The notes under the pieces are model-generated. The model saw only the letters and a list, made by a program, of their open reading frames with translations, ran no database searches and was not told the DNA's origin. From Gemmatimonadota bacterium (GTDB taxonomy: Bacteria > Latescibacterota > UBA2968 > UBA8231): DNA of 64,000 nucleotides. Of the stretch, positions 51,419 through 60,062 are shown piece after piece. Every line of letters begins with the position of its first letter. Position 1 is the stretch's first letter. The translations under genes and the position numbers were made by a program. The stretch is taken from assembly GCA_009840005.1 (NCBI GenBank), contig VXOR01000106.1, forward strand, positions 1 through 64,000. The letters are read 5' to 3'.

Positions 51419-52264
51419 TTATTTTAACAGCCTCTCGCGCATTAGGTCGCAGTAGTCCAAAGACGTATCAATGCCTATGCTGTCCCGGTCGAGTTCCCTA
51501 GCGGCAACTAGCGTAGTACCCGAACCGGCGAAAGGATCGAGAACCATATCACCTGGATCTGTGAATAGGCGAATGAACCAGTTGGGTAGAGATAGTGGGA
51601 ATGCGGCTGGATGGCCCTTGTAGCCGCACTCTGTAGATAGATGCAGGACATTGGTCGGGTACGCCATGTCGCGCCCAATCCAGTTTTCGACCCTCTTGCC
51701 AAAGCCGTTGTCGTTCTTTGATTCGTCCCTAGTGTAGTCGGTTTTCGATAGGTTCCGCAGCCGCGCTGTCTTCCAATCGCCCATCGGCACCATCACGGAT
51801 TCTTGGCGCATCTTGAACTTCTTGTTGATCGTAAAGTGCAGTAACCGCTCCCACGAATCCCTAAACCGATTGGGCCACTTCCCCGGATAGCAGTTCTTCT
51901 TGTGCCAGCAGTATTCCTCAACCCATAGCCAGCCCTGTTGCTTCAGGGCTAGTATAAGTTCTAGGACATAAGTGTGCCTTTGGCCGCCAACCGCCTTTTC
52001 CTTAATGTTCAAAACGAAGGAACCGTCCGGCTTGAGGCTCTTTTTTAGCGCCTCCGCCCTCGGCAAGAACCACTCTACATAATCATCTGGATGGATGCCG
52101 CCGTAGTTGCTCTTTCTTTGATCGGCATAGGGTGGCGAAGTGAAGATTAGATTGACCGATTCAGCCTTGACCCTGCCTGACTGGATTACTTCTAGGCAAT
52201 CACCGTGCAGTATCTGGGGATCTTCGATGGATGTTGCCGATTCAATGGCTGTTAGAGTAGTCAT
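51419..52264 (-). CDS. orphan site-specific DNA methyltransferase (N4-C or N6-A)
   Basis: 281 residues with circularly permuted (beta-class-like) order: the catalytic motif FTSPPYAD (about residue 42) precedes the SAM-binding DPFAGSGTTLVAA (about residue 245). TSPPY is compatible with N4-cytosine or N6-adenine methylation. No restriction endonuclease is adjacent in the same strand. The divergent neighbour is the truncated MmeI-like gene. Possibly an orphan regulator or relic of an R-M system. Confidence 0.88.
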   Translation of the reverse strand: MTTLTAIESATSIEDPQILHGDCLEVIQSGRVKAESVNLIFTSPPYADQRKSNYGGIHPDDYVEWFLPRAEALKKSLKPDGSFVLNIKEKAVGGQRHTYVLELILALKQQGWLWVEEYCWHKKNCYPGKWPNRFRDSWERLLHFTINKKFKMRQESVMVPMGDWKTARLRNLSKTDYTRDESKNDNGFGKRVENWIGRDMAYPTNVLHLSTECGYKGHPAAFPLSLPNWFIRLFTDPGDMVLDPFAGSGTTLVAARELDRDSIGIDTSLDYCDLMRERLLK

Positions 52265-52294
52265 GCTACCACCTCTCGATATTCTGAATTAAGT

Positions 52295-52308
52295 TATACA
52301 TATGTATA
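52295..52308. promoter_or_regulatory. 14-bp palindrome between divergent methyltransferase and MmeI-like gene
   Basis: TATACATATGTATA is a perfect palindrome in the 74-bp divergent spacer. It is well placed to be an operator (R-M genes are often controlled through such sites), though an AT-rich palindrome can arise by chance. Confidence 0.35.
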
Positions 52309-52338
52309 GATGACTAGAACCCTGTCAACCTACTAGAA

Positions 52339-53295
52339 ATGACGCCTGAAGAATTCATAGCCAAGTGGCGTGCAGTTCAGCTCAAGGAGCGTTCTGCCGC
52401 GCAAGAGCACTTTATCGACTTGTGCGGGTTGATCGACGAGCCAACGCCGGCTGAGGCCGACCCTACGGGCGATGCGTATTGCTTTGAGCGCGGTGCGAGC
52501 ATAGAGGGTGGGGGGGATGGTTGGGCCGATGTGTGGAAGCGGCACCATTTTGCGTGGGAATATAAGGGCAAGCGCGCCAATTTGGATGATGCTTTTACGC
52601 AGCTTCGACGGTATGCGCTCGCGTTGGAGAATCCGCCGCTCTTGATCGTGTCAGATATGGCGCAATTTCGCATCCGCACGAATTGGACGAATAGCGTCAG
52701 CGAGACCTACGAGATCGGGCTGGAGGAATTGGTTGATGCTGAGAAGCGCGACCTGCTCAAATGGGCTTTTTCGGACCCGGAGCGGCTGCGACCCGGGCTG
52801 ACGCGGCAGGTGCTTACCGAGCGGGCGGCTGCGTCTTTTGCGCAGTTGGCGCAAAGGTTGCGTGAGCGTGGGCACGATCCGCAGACTGTGGCGCATTTTA
52901 TCAATCGCCTCGTATTCTGCATGTTCGCCGAAGACGTGGGCCTGCTGCCCAATGCGATGTTTACGCGGATGCTGGAACGCACGCGTGAGCAACCTGAGAA
53001 ATTCGCCGAATATGCACGGAGTCTGTTTCAGGCGATGGCTGAGGGCGGTGATGTGGGCTTTGAATCGGTGGCTTGGTTTAATGGCGGCTTGTTTGACGAC
53101 GATGTAGCTCTGCCGCTGGAGAGAGAAGAGATTGCAGCGGCATTGGCGGCAGCGGCTCTCGATTGGGCGGAGATTGATCCTTCTATCCTCGGCACTTTGT
53201 TTGAGCGTGGGTTAGACCCGGCTAAGCGGGCGCAGTTGGGGGCTCATTATACGGACCGCGACAAAATTATGCTTCTCGTCGAGCCTCCAAGGTAA
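52339..53295 (+). pseudogene. truncated MmeI-like restriction-methylation protein, N-terminal part only
   Basis: 318 residues matching the N-terminal third of single-chain type IIG/IIL enzymes: the nuclease-like domain (HFAWEYKGKRANLDDAFTQLRRY, E-x-K core) and the helical connector (FINRLVFCMFAEDVGLLP), ending at LGAHYTDRDKIMLLVEPPR. Full proteins continue with the SAM motif and target-recognition domain (about 900 residues in all). Here it stops just before methylase motif I and 53296-53492 holds nothing recognisable. Likely inactive. A degraded copy of its 5' end lies at 55318-55399. Confidence 0.8.
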
Positions 53296-53492
53296 CTGCA
53301 GGAATATCCCGCCAGAGGTACATCGCCGGGCTTCTATTGTGGCCTGAATCCTGATGAAAATACAGCCTAAATCGGCTAAGTAGTTTTTTCTGATTTTCCC
53401 TTATTCTTCCCGTTACAGCTTAGTCCTCGAAACCTCTCAACTAACTGCTGGAGTACTACTTAGATGATGAAGTGCATAGAAAGGAAGCGATG

Positions 53493-53771
53493 ATGGCAAT
53501 TTATGCTATTATCCTAGAGGAACCTACCACGCCCCAAGGCGAGTATGCCATCCAAAACGTATATCCAGATGCGTACAAGATTAGAGAAGGCGTCTTTCTC
53601 GTACACAGTGAAGATATTGCACAGGATATTGCGATTGCAGTAGGTATTAAGACTAAAGATGATGGCAGTAATATGTCAGGGGTGGTCTTTAAGCTGAATG
53701 GTTCCTATTCGGGCTATGCAGCACGTGCAATGTGGGATTGGCTTCGCCAGAAAGAAGCAATGCCTAGATGA
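53493..53771 (+). CDS. hypothetical small soluble protein
   Basis: 92 residues from ATG 53493 (AAGGAAG 5 nt upstream; ATG 53490 also possible). Family not recognised. MAIYAIILEEPTTPQGEYAIQNVYP and GVFLVHSEDIAQDIAIAVGIK suggest a small alpha/beta fold. AT-rich. It overlaps the next membrane protein gene by ATGA, so the pair is likely co-translated; a small defence or toxin-antitoxin role is only a guess from the neighbourhood. Confidence 0.5.
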   Translation: MAIYAIILEEPTTPQGEYAIQNVYPDAYKIREGVFLVHSEDIAQDIAIAVGIKTKDDGSNMSGVVFKLNGSYSGYAARAMWDWLRQKEAMPR

Positions 53772-54007
53772 ATGCTCACGATAGGAGTTCCCACGAACAG
53801 GAGCCGCGTTCTTTTCATATAGACGCATTGGGTGAACGCGAACTAGAACATCGGTTGACTAGGATAGAGACTCAACAAGCAGAGTTCGCTAAAAAAGAAG
53901 ACCTCCAAAAGGCAAAACTCTGGTTTGTTTCTTCGGTTGCAGGAGGGCTTTTCGGATTCATTAGCTTATTACTCGTACTCATTAGATTGTTCTTCTTGCC
54001 GAAATAG
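53768..54007 (+). CDS. small single-pass membrane protein
   Basis: 79 residues: a polar helical N-terminal part with coiled-coil character (ELEHRLTRIETQQAEFAKKEDLQKAK), then one membrane segment (FVSSVAGGLFGFISLLLVLIRLFFL) and a short basic end. The layout resembles holin-like or XhlA-type proteins but no family is clear. The start overlaps the stop of the preceding gene. Confidence 0.5.
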   Translation: MNAHDRSSHEQEPRSFHIDALGERELEHRLTRIETQQAEFAKKEDLQKAKLWFVSSVAGGLFGFISLLLVLIRLFFLPK

Positions 54008-54105
54008 TATTTTCTCTTTTGGGAAAAACTATGCCGGCAGGTGTCCAATGTCCCGCTTAAAAAAATCTTTCTTCAGACTGCCCCAGTCCCCTATTTTCTC
54101 CAAAG

Positions 54106-54480
54106 TCAACTCTCCGCACACAACGTATACGAATACAGCTTGTCCTCCGGCAAGAAGCTAAACTGGAGCGCGACCATTTTGCCGCTCAATGAGTGCACAT
54201 CGTCCGAACCACGCCAGCGCACAGATGCACCTAAGGCGTCGTCAACTATGGGCTCGCAATCGTCTGCGCCAAAGCCAGCGGACGCCCGTCCGGTTTCGTC
54301 CTGAAGCTGCACCTTCAAGCCGCCCGTCGGCGATTGCACGTTGACCCGCACCTCAGCCGCATTCCAGTGATGTGGCCGGGTGACGAGTGTCCCCGCCATA
54401 AAGCCGACCGTTTCAACCGAGACAAACCCATCGAGCCGCAAGTCGCCAAGCCAAAACTCGGAAGGCCGAAAATGCCTTAG
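54106..54480 (-). pseudogene. C-terminal fragment of a glycoside-hydrolase-like/BNR-type protein
   Basis: About 125 codons (from FWLGDLRLDGFVSVETVGFMAGTLVTRP to LYSYTLCAES) look like the C-terminal beta-sandwich found after the catalytic propeller in some sialidase/GH-type proteins (GLKVQLQDETGRASAGF, VRWRGSDDVHSLSGKMVALQF). The catalytic part is missing. The homologous-looking stretch starts at 54480 and a 20-bp palindrome lies at 54491-54510, right at the break. Confidence 0.45.
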
Positions 54481-54490
54481 CGAGGCCCTT

Positions 54491-54510
54491 GACGTTGGAC
54501 GTCCAACGTC
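54491..54510. repeat. 20-bp perfect palindrome
   Basis: GACGTTGGAC followed by its exact reverse complement. It sits at the broken end of the GH-like fragment and may mark a deletion or insertion junction. Confidence 0.75.
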
Positions 54511-54703
54511 ATACTTTGTACCTATCGACTTTGTTCTGCCAATAGCCGTTTCCCCAATTAGAAGGAGATATATGAAAAAGCACAGATGATCTTGCATAAA
54601 CATCGGGTACAGATCGCTCAAATTTAGACGATGTAGGGCTGCCATCTTTGGCTGCTATATCATTATAGTTGATCACATTAAACACAGCCAAAAGAAGTCG
54701 GGG

Positions 54704-54991
54704 ATGATATTAGATTACAAGGACAAGAGGACCGAGCGGTTCGCTGGCGGGGAATTCGTAAAGGCATTTCAAGGTTTTGAAAAGCAGGCCGAGAAACGAC
54801 TCTCAATTCTGAATGCGGCACCGTCACTGATGACTTTGAGGAATTTACCAAGCAATCACTTTGAGGCACTCAAGGGCACAAGAGCAGGGCAATACTCCAT
54901 TCGGGTCAACCAGCAATGGCGCATCTGCTTCGTTTGGCCTAGCGGGTCTCCGGGACCAGGGGAAGTAGAGATAGTCGATTATCACAAGTAG
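54704..54991 (+). CDS. higB: HigB/RelE-type toxin
   Basis: A 95-residue RelE-superfamily mRNA interferase of the HigB branch: KAFQGFEKQAEKRLSILNAAPSLMTLRNLPSNHFEALKGTRAGQYSIRVNQQWRICFVW is the diagnostic core, with the RVNQQWRICF beta-hairpin carrying the active Arg. Toxin-first order with HigA 34 bp downstream is typical of this family. Confidence 0.93.
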   Translation: MILDYKDKRTERFAGGEFVKAFQGFEKQAEKRLSILNAAPSLMTLRNLPSNHFEALKGTRAGQYSIRVNQQWRICFVWPSGSPGPGEVEIVDYHK

Positions 54992-55025
54992 TTGTAGCGT
55001 AAGAGTTTAGAAAAGGAGATAGGAT

Positions 55026-55316
55026 ATGTTCAAACGCGCCGTGCATCCAGGTGAAATCCTGAAAGACGAACTCGAAGAGATGGACGTCACGCCCACGTCG
55101 TTTGCGCGTCAGATCAATGTGCCGCCAAACCGCGTTGGCCAGATCATCGCGGGCAAGCGGTCGGTGACGGGCGACACGGCCTTGCGGTTCGGACACTGGT
55201 TCGGCGTAGAGCCTCAATTTTGGCTGAACCTTCAGGCGCAGTTCGATCTGGTTGCCGCTGACCAACAGGCTGGCGCAGCCATACGCCGGCTGCCGACCCG
55301 CGTTGCTGTAGGATGA
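55026..55316 (+). CDS. higA: HigA-type antitoxin
   Basis: A 96-residue XRE-family antitoxin: FKRAVHPGEILKDELEEMDVTPTSFARQINVPPNRVGQIIAGKRSVTGDTALRFGHWFG contains the helix-turn-helix. AAAAGGAGATAGG lies just upstream of the ATG. It neutralises HigB and represses the operon. The 3' part of the gene (around 55220-55250) is partly duplicated at 55399-55428. Confidence 0.93.
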   Translation: MFKRAVHPGEILKDELEEMDVTPTSFARQINVPPNRVGQIIAGKRSVTGDTALRFGHWFGVEPQFWLNLQAQFDLVAADQQAGAAIRRLPTRVAVG

Positions 55317-55317
55317 A

Positions 55318-55428
55318 ATGACGCCGGAAGCATTCATAGCGGCGGGTAAGCTCAACTCAAGGAGCGTTCTGTCGTGCAGGAGCACTTTATCGACTTGTGG
55401 CTGAATCTCTAGGCGCAGTTCGATCTAG
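55318..55428 (+). repeat. mosaic of decayed duplications (MmeI-like 5' end + HigA segment)
   Basis: 55318-55399 reads like 52339-52424 (ATGACGCC-GAAG-ATTCATAG..., then CTCAAGGAGCGTTCTG and AGCACTTTATCGACTTGTG) with small deletions. 55399-55428 (GGCTGAATCTCTAGGCGCAGTTCGATCT) copies a higA segment near 55219-55247 with substitutions. The two source genes are 3 kb and 0.2 kb away, so this is a recombination scar. Confidence 0.7.
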
Positions 55429-55432
55429 TCGT

Positions 55433-55885
55433 ATGAATCGCCATTTGCTTTCCAATCTCATCGCTCTCGGAGAGGGCTTCACCACCGAGTTTAAGCGGGC
55501 CATGCCGTCCGACTCGGCTCAGGCATCCGACGGATTCGAGACCTTTGCCGGGAGCACGGGGTAGCAAAGCCGGTGATTGACGTGTCCGAGCACTGGGTGA
55601 CGACGACCTTCTTCAGGCCGACCGCACAAGTTGAGGACCAAGTCGGGACCAAGTCGAGACCAAGTCGAAATTCTCCGTAAGTCCTTGTCTGAACAGCCCA
55701 TAACTGAATTGATGGTGCTGGCTAAGAGGAGGAATCGCGCCAAGTTCAGGGACCAAGTACTCAGGCCGTTGCTAGAGGTGGCGTTGCTGGAAATGACCAT
55801 CCCCGATAAGCCTCGAAGCAGCAAGCAGAAGTACCGCTTGACCACTAAAGGTAGGGATTTTCTGGTGGAACTGGACGAGGAATAG
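55433..55885 (+). pseudogene. remnant of an AlbA_2-type (Schlafen-like) ATP-binding DNA protein
   Basis: The N-terminal piece (MNRHLLSNLIALGEGFTTEFKRAMPSD, stop TAG 55562) resembles the AlbA_2 domain opening. After a deletion, the C-terminal piece 55631-55885 (TTG start; GPSRDQVEILRKSLSEQPITELM...PDKPRSSKQKYRLTTKGRDFLVEL) is the winged-helix end of the same protein class, in another frame. The ~300-residue middle is missing. GGACCAAGTC-type 10-11-bp repeats lie at the junction (55636-55668). Confidence 0.62.
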
Positions 55886-55912
55886 GAAGGATTTTGCCAA
55901 GAAGCGCGCCCC

Positions 55913-57898
55913 GTGCAAAAGAGAATCCCCACTCATTACCTCGCCCATCTCAGCGACCGCTACCTCGTGGAATTGGCCGGGTCCGGCCTGAGTTGGCGGT
56001 CTATGCTGCTCGGCCTAGGGCTGGTCGTCGCCATTAGCATTGGCAGCCCCTATTCGATATGGATGGTCGGCTCGTCGGAAATGACGTGGTCGTACTTTCC
56101 CATTGCCGTGGGCGCACCGCTGTTTTTCTTGGTCTTGGGCAATGCGCTGCTCAAACGCGCCCTTAGTTCGGCCGAGCTGATTACTATCATCATCATGGGG
56201 CTGGTCGCCAGCGGCATGCCGATCTTTATGGTCGGCCTGATTCTCAGCATCATTTCCAAGCCCTATTACGGCGCGCTCCCTACTAACCAGTGGGCTGAAT
56301 ACGTCCATCCCTATCTGCCGGATTGGGCCATCCCCGATCCAGCGCACGACGCCATGCGCTTTTTCTACGAGGGTTTGCCGAGCAAAGACTTGGCTATTCC
56401 GTGGGAGGCGTGGGTCGAGCCGCTGCTGTGGTGGCTGCTATTGGTGCTGGCCATATACTTCGTCGGCCTGTGCTCGGTGGTGGTGCTGCGTCGGCATTGG
56501 ATGGAGCGCGAGCGGCTGACCTTCCCCCTGACTGAGGTGGCCTTGATGCTGACTGAAGAGGCCCCGGGATCGGCGCGGCCGCCCGCGCTCAAGACTCGGG
56601 TCTTCTGGATCGGCTTTGCCGTTCCCTTCGGCCTGATCGCCTTCAATGTTCCCAGCTACTTTCACCCCGGCTTGGCGCAAGTGCCCGTCTTTCGGGAATG
56701 GGCCTTCGTCCTTATTCCTCAAGCACCTCCCCTCAACCTGATTCTGTACTTCCCGGTCTTGGGGTTTATGTATCTGGCTCCATTGGCCATTTCGTTCAGC
56801 GTCTGGTTCTTCCATTTGCTCTACTTGGTGCAACTGGGCTTGATCACTGAAATGGGTCTTTTCAATTTGCGCGCCGACCCGTTTGTGTACAGTGGGATAC
56901 CCTTGTCGTGGCAGTCTTGGGGGGCCTTTGTGGCGATGGTGGGGTGGAGCCTGTGGATGGCGCGGAGTCATCTCGCGGCCGTGTGGCGCACTGCGCTGGG
57001 ACGCGCCGGGCGGATCGACGATTCCGACGAGATGATTTCCTATCGGGTCGCCGTGGGCGGGGGGTTGGCCGGGCTGTGTTTTATTCTCGGCTGGCTGTGG
57101 CGCAGTGGCTTGGACCTGCACTTGGCGGCCTTCTATTTAGTGGCCGCGCTGACGATCTTTTTGGGCATTACGCGACTGGTGGTGCAAGCGGGTCTGCACT
57201 ATTTGACGACGCCCATGAGTGCTCAGGGCATGGTTGTGGCTGCGGCCGGTTCGGCCTTGGGGCCGCAGAACTTGGTCGCGCTGGCGCTGACTTTTGCGTG
57301 GTGCAGCGACGTGCAATCGACCTTTATGCCGTCGGCAGCCAATGCGCTCAAGCTACACGATTACTACACGCATCGGCGCAGCGGTGGGCTGGCCTTGGCC
57401 ATTGGCTTGGCGGTGGTGGTCAGCTTTGTCGCGACCACCAGCTTTATGATCTACTTGTGTTACGACTACGGGGCGAGCAATCTGCGCTCGTGGTTTTTCA
57501 ATGCGGCTGGCGGCACGGGCGGCCAAGCGTTTGACTGGGTTGCCGAGCAGACGCGCAATCCCGCGCCCATCGACTGGGACAAGCTCGGCTTAGCTGGCAG
57601 CGGGGTGGTGGGCTATTTGGTGCTGGCGTTTTTGCACTATCGGATCGCGTGGTGGCCCTTGCACCCGGTGGGGTTGGCCGTAGCCTCGACTTGGATGGTC
57701 AAGCGGATTGTGTTCTCAGTATTCTTGGCGTGGGCCTGCAAGGCGTTGATCTTGCGTCTCGGCGGCGTGGCGCTCTACCAGCGGCTCAAGCCGTTGTTTA
57801 TCGGGTTAGTGGTGGGGTTTTTCTGCGGGGTTTTTCTGTCGTTTGTCCTCGACTGCATCTGGTTTAAGGGCGCGGGTCATCCGATCCTGCACGGGTGA
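55913..57898 (+). CDS. DUF6785/DUF6784-type multi-pass membrane transporter, paralogue 3
   Basis: A 661-residue polytopic protein, with about 14 membrane segments, of the same family as 17136-19100 and 23841-25781: GALPTNQWAEYVHPYLPDWA, FYEGLPSKDLAIPWEAWVEPLLWW, RRHWMERERLTFPLTEVALML, WWPLHPVGL, ILRLGGVALYQRLKPLFIG. GTG start at 55913 with no strong Shine-Dalgarno, so the start is uncertain. It lies between the AlbA_2 remnant and an R-M pair, with no obvious catabolic partner. Substrate unknown. Confidence 0.72.
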   Translation: MQKRIPTHYLAHLSDRYLVELAGSGLSWRSMLLGLGLVVAISIGSPYSIWMVGSSEMTWSYFPIAVGAPLFFLVLGNALLKRALSSAELITIIIMGLVASGMPIFMVGLILSIISKPYYGALPTNQWAEYVHPYLPDWAIPDPAHDAMRFFYEGLPSKDLAIPWEAWVEPLLWWLLLVLAIYFVGLCSVVVLRRHWMERERLTFPLTEVALMLTEEAPGSARPPALKTRVFWIGFAVPFGLIAFNVPSYFHPGLAQVPVFREWAFVLIPQAPPLNLILYFPVLGFMYLAPLAISFSVWFFHLLYLVQLGLITEMGLFNLRADPFVYSGIPLSWQSWGAFVAMVGWSLWMARSHLAAVWRTALGRAGRIDDSDEMISYRVAVGGGLAGLCFILGWLWRSGLDLHLAAFYLVAALTIFLGITRLVVQAGLHYLTTPMSAQGMVVAAAGSALGPQNLVALALTFAWCSDVQSTFMPSAANALKLHDYYTHRRSGGLALAIGLAVVVSFVATTSFMIYLCYDYGASNLRSWFFNAAGGTGGQAFDWVAEQTRNPAPIDWDKLGLAGSGVVGYLVLAFLHYRIAWWPLHPVGLAVASTWMVKRIVFSVFLAWACKALILRLGGVALYQRLKPLFIGLVVGFFCGVFLSFVLDCIWFKGAGHPILHG

Positions 57899-58041
57899 GC
57901 GGATTGCCGTATATTGAGGTCGCAACTACGAGGAAAGGTGCTGACCGTATGGCTGGCCATCGACGACTCGACGTTTGCGCCGGACATTCGCTAGGGAGCA
58001 AAGTTTAATTTATTATCTCAAATTAGGAGGTTATTTGAGAT

Positions 58042-59040
58042 ATGGAACTATTTCACAAAACCGATTTAGGGGAAATCTACTTGGGTGACGCGCTCGATCT
58101 CATGGTGGATATCGAGGATAAAAGCGTCAATCTGATCATGACGTCTCCGCCGTTTGGGTTGGTTCGCAAAAAAGACTATGGCAATGTCGATGCGGATCAA
58201 TACCTTGATTGGTTTCGGCCATTTGCCAGAGAATTTATACGCATCCTCAAGGACAATGGTTCTCTAGTCATTGATATTGGTGGTGCTTGGGTTCCGGGGC
58301 AGCCGACTCGCTCGCTTTATCACTATGAGCTTTTGATTATGCTTTGCAGGGAATTCGACTTTCATCTCGCCCAAGAATTCTTCTGGTGGAATCCTTCAAA
58401 ATTGCCTACGCCAGCTGAGTGGGTGAACATACGGCGAGTTCGAGTTAAAGATGCGGTTAATTGCGTCTGGTGGCTTTCGCCGACTCCTTGGCCGAAAGCT
58501 AGTAATCGTCGAGTCCTAGTTCCATATAGCAATTCAATGAAAGGATTACTCAAAAGTGGATATAAAGCCAAGCTGAGGCCCAGTGGGCACGATATTAGTG
58601 AAAAATTTAACATTGACAATGGTGCTTCTATTCCTCCTAATCTCATTGCAATTCCCAATACAGAGAGCAATTCCAATTACTTACGACTTTGCAAGGAGCA
58701 CGATATAAAACCGCATCCCGCTCGCTTCCCCGCTGAATTGCCAGAGTACTTTATTAGGATGCTCACCGACAAGGGAGACTTGGTGTTCGACCCCTTAGCT
58801 GGTTCTTGTGTAACGGGAGAAGTTGCCGAGCGATTGAAGCGTAAATGGCTCTGCTGTGATCTCGTCAAAGAATACCTTGAAGGCAGTCTTTTTAGGTTCG
58901 AGACTAAACATAGAGGTAAAAAGAAAGTGCCTTCTTATAACCTTTGCCACCCTGCCGCGATGTGGAATGGAACCGATGATGAAGAAGCCCTATCGGACGA
59001 TGGGGGCAAGAAAAGACCTAAAAACAAAACAACGACCTAG
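58042..59040 (+). CDS. type II DNA methyltransferase (N4-C or N6-A) of an R-M pair
   Basis: 332 residues; catalytic motif MTSPPFG (about residue 34) precedes the SAM site VFDPLAGSCVTGEVAE (about residue 252), a beta-like order. SPPF leans toward N4-cytosine methylation. The C-terminus is Lys-rich (GGKKRPKNKTTT). AGGAGG with good spacing precedes the ATG. Six bases separate it from the HNH gene, so the two form a compact R-M operon. AT-richer than the flanking genome. Confidence 0.88.
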   Translation: MELFHKTDLGEIYLGDALDLMVDIEDKSVNLIMTSPPFGLVRKKDYGNVDADQYLDWFRPFAREFIRILKDNGSLVIDIGGAWVPGQPTRSLYHYELLIMLCREFDFHLAQEFFWWNPSKLPTPAEWVNIRRVRVKDAVNCVWWLSPTPWPKASNRRVLVPYSNSMKGLLKSGYKAKLRPSGHDISEKFNIDNGASIPPNLIAIPNTESNSNYLRLCKEHDIKPHPARFPAELPEYFIRMLTDKGDLVFDPLAGSCVTGEVAERLKRKWLCCDLVKEYLEGSLFRFETKHRGKKKVPSYNLCHPAAMWNGTDDEEALSDDGGKKRPKNKTTT

Positions 59041-59046
59041 GAAACT

Positions 59047-60051
59047 ATGCCTGCTGTTTCACCTGCCAAACTTATCGATGCCATTCTGCGCACTATACAG
59101 ATGTCGGGTGGTAGCGGTTTCTACATGTCTGAAAGACTGGCTACTCACCCCAGAGAATTCTTGATTCAATATGGCGAAGATACAATTTCACTTTGGGTCT
59201 ATATATGGACGCTCACTCATGGCGGTCGGCGATCCTTACCGGACGAGTACAGAATTCAGATGACCTCGGTTCCCTCTCCACTGTCAATCAATCAAAACGG
59301 CCATACTGTTTTGCTGGGGTATCACGCTGAGAACAATATGTTTGCGGGCTTTGATATAGAGAAACATCGCATATTCACAGCGGGATCGCCTTCTGTTCAG
59401 ATCGGTATCGAGGCTATTTATACGGCTATTGATGACGGCCTCGCCTTTTCCCGAAAAGATAACCAAGAAATAGCTGTTGGGATTCGTCCCGATCAATTCC
59501 TGAACTACGTATTCAACGCAGCCTCTCTGCATCGGCATGGAGGAGATATTTCGACATATACCCTCCTGCTAAAGGCCGCTCAGTTGGAAGAAATAAGGCC
59601 GCAAGAAATGGTGACGCTGGCACAAGAGCGGCAAAAAATTGTCGAATCGGTAAGCCGCTATGCGCGCGAGTCTCGTTTTCGCCAGCAAGTTATGGAAGCT
59701 TATGGTAACCGCTGTGCGGTGATGAGAGCACAACTCAATCTCGTCGATGCCGCTCATATTGTACCAGTAAAGGCTCAAGGAACAGATGATGTTTCTAATG
59801 GCATAGCGCTGTCCCCAACCATACATCGCGCGTATGACAACAGCTTGATTTATCTCGATACAAGATATTATATGCGACTCAATGAACAGAAAGTAGATGA
59901 ATTAAAAAGTCAGCGGCTCGACGACGGCCTTGACGGTCTGCGTGGTCACTTGAATTCTCAGATACACTTGCCAGCCAATAGAGCGCAGTGGCCCAACCCC
60001 GAACTCATTGGGATGGCCAACAAGTTCCGACGGATACAGGGCTACTATTGA
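59047..60051 (+). CDS. HNH restriction endonuclease (partner of upstream methyltransferase)
   Basis: 334 residues. The C-terminal HNH nuclease domain spans about 205-285: VMEAYGNRCAVMRAQLNLVDAAHIVPVKAQGTDDVSNGIALSPTIHRAYDNSLIYLD gives H (AAHIVP), N (NGIALSP) and H (IHRAYD). The N-terminal ~190 residues probably recognise the target; no close family named. It begins 6 bp after the methyltransferase stop. Cleavage specificity is not predictable. Confidence 0.82.
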   Translation: MPAVSPAKLIDAILRTIQMSGGSGFYMSERLATHPREFLIQYGEDTISLWVYIWTLTHGGRRSLPDEYRIQMTSVPSPLSINQNGHTVLLGYHAENNMFAGFDIEKHRIFTAGSPSVQIGIEAIYTAIDDGLAFSRKDNQEIAVGIRPDQFLNYVFNAASLHRHGGDISTYTLLLKAAQLEEIRPQEMVTLAQERQKIVESVSRYARESRFRQQVMEAYGNRCAVMRAQLNLVDAAHIVPVKAQGTDDVSNGIALSPTIHRAYDNSLIYLDTRYYMRLNEQKVDELKSQRLDDGLDGLRGHLNSQIHLPANRAQWPNPELIGMANKFRRIQGYY

Positions 60052-60062
60052 GCTGCTGAGGA

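Noticed and set aside
53296..53489. Search for the missing MmeI methylase domain after the truncation
   Set aside because: No SAM-binding or NPPY motif was seen in any frame of this gap; it appears simply deleted.
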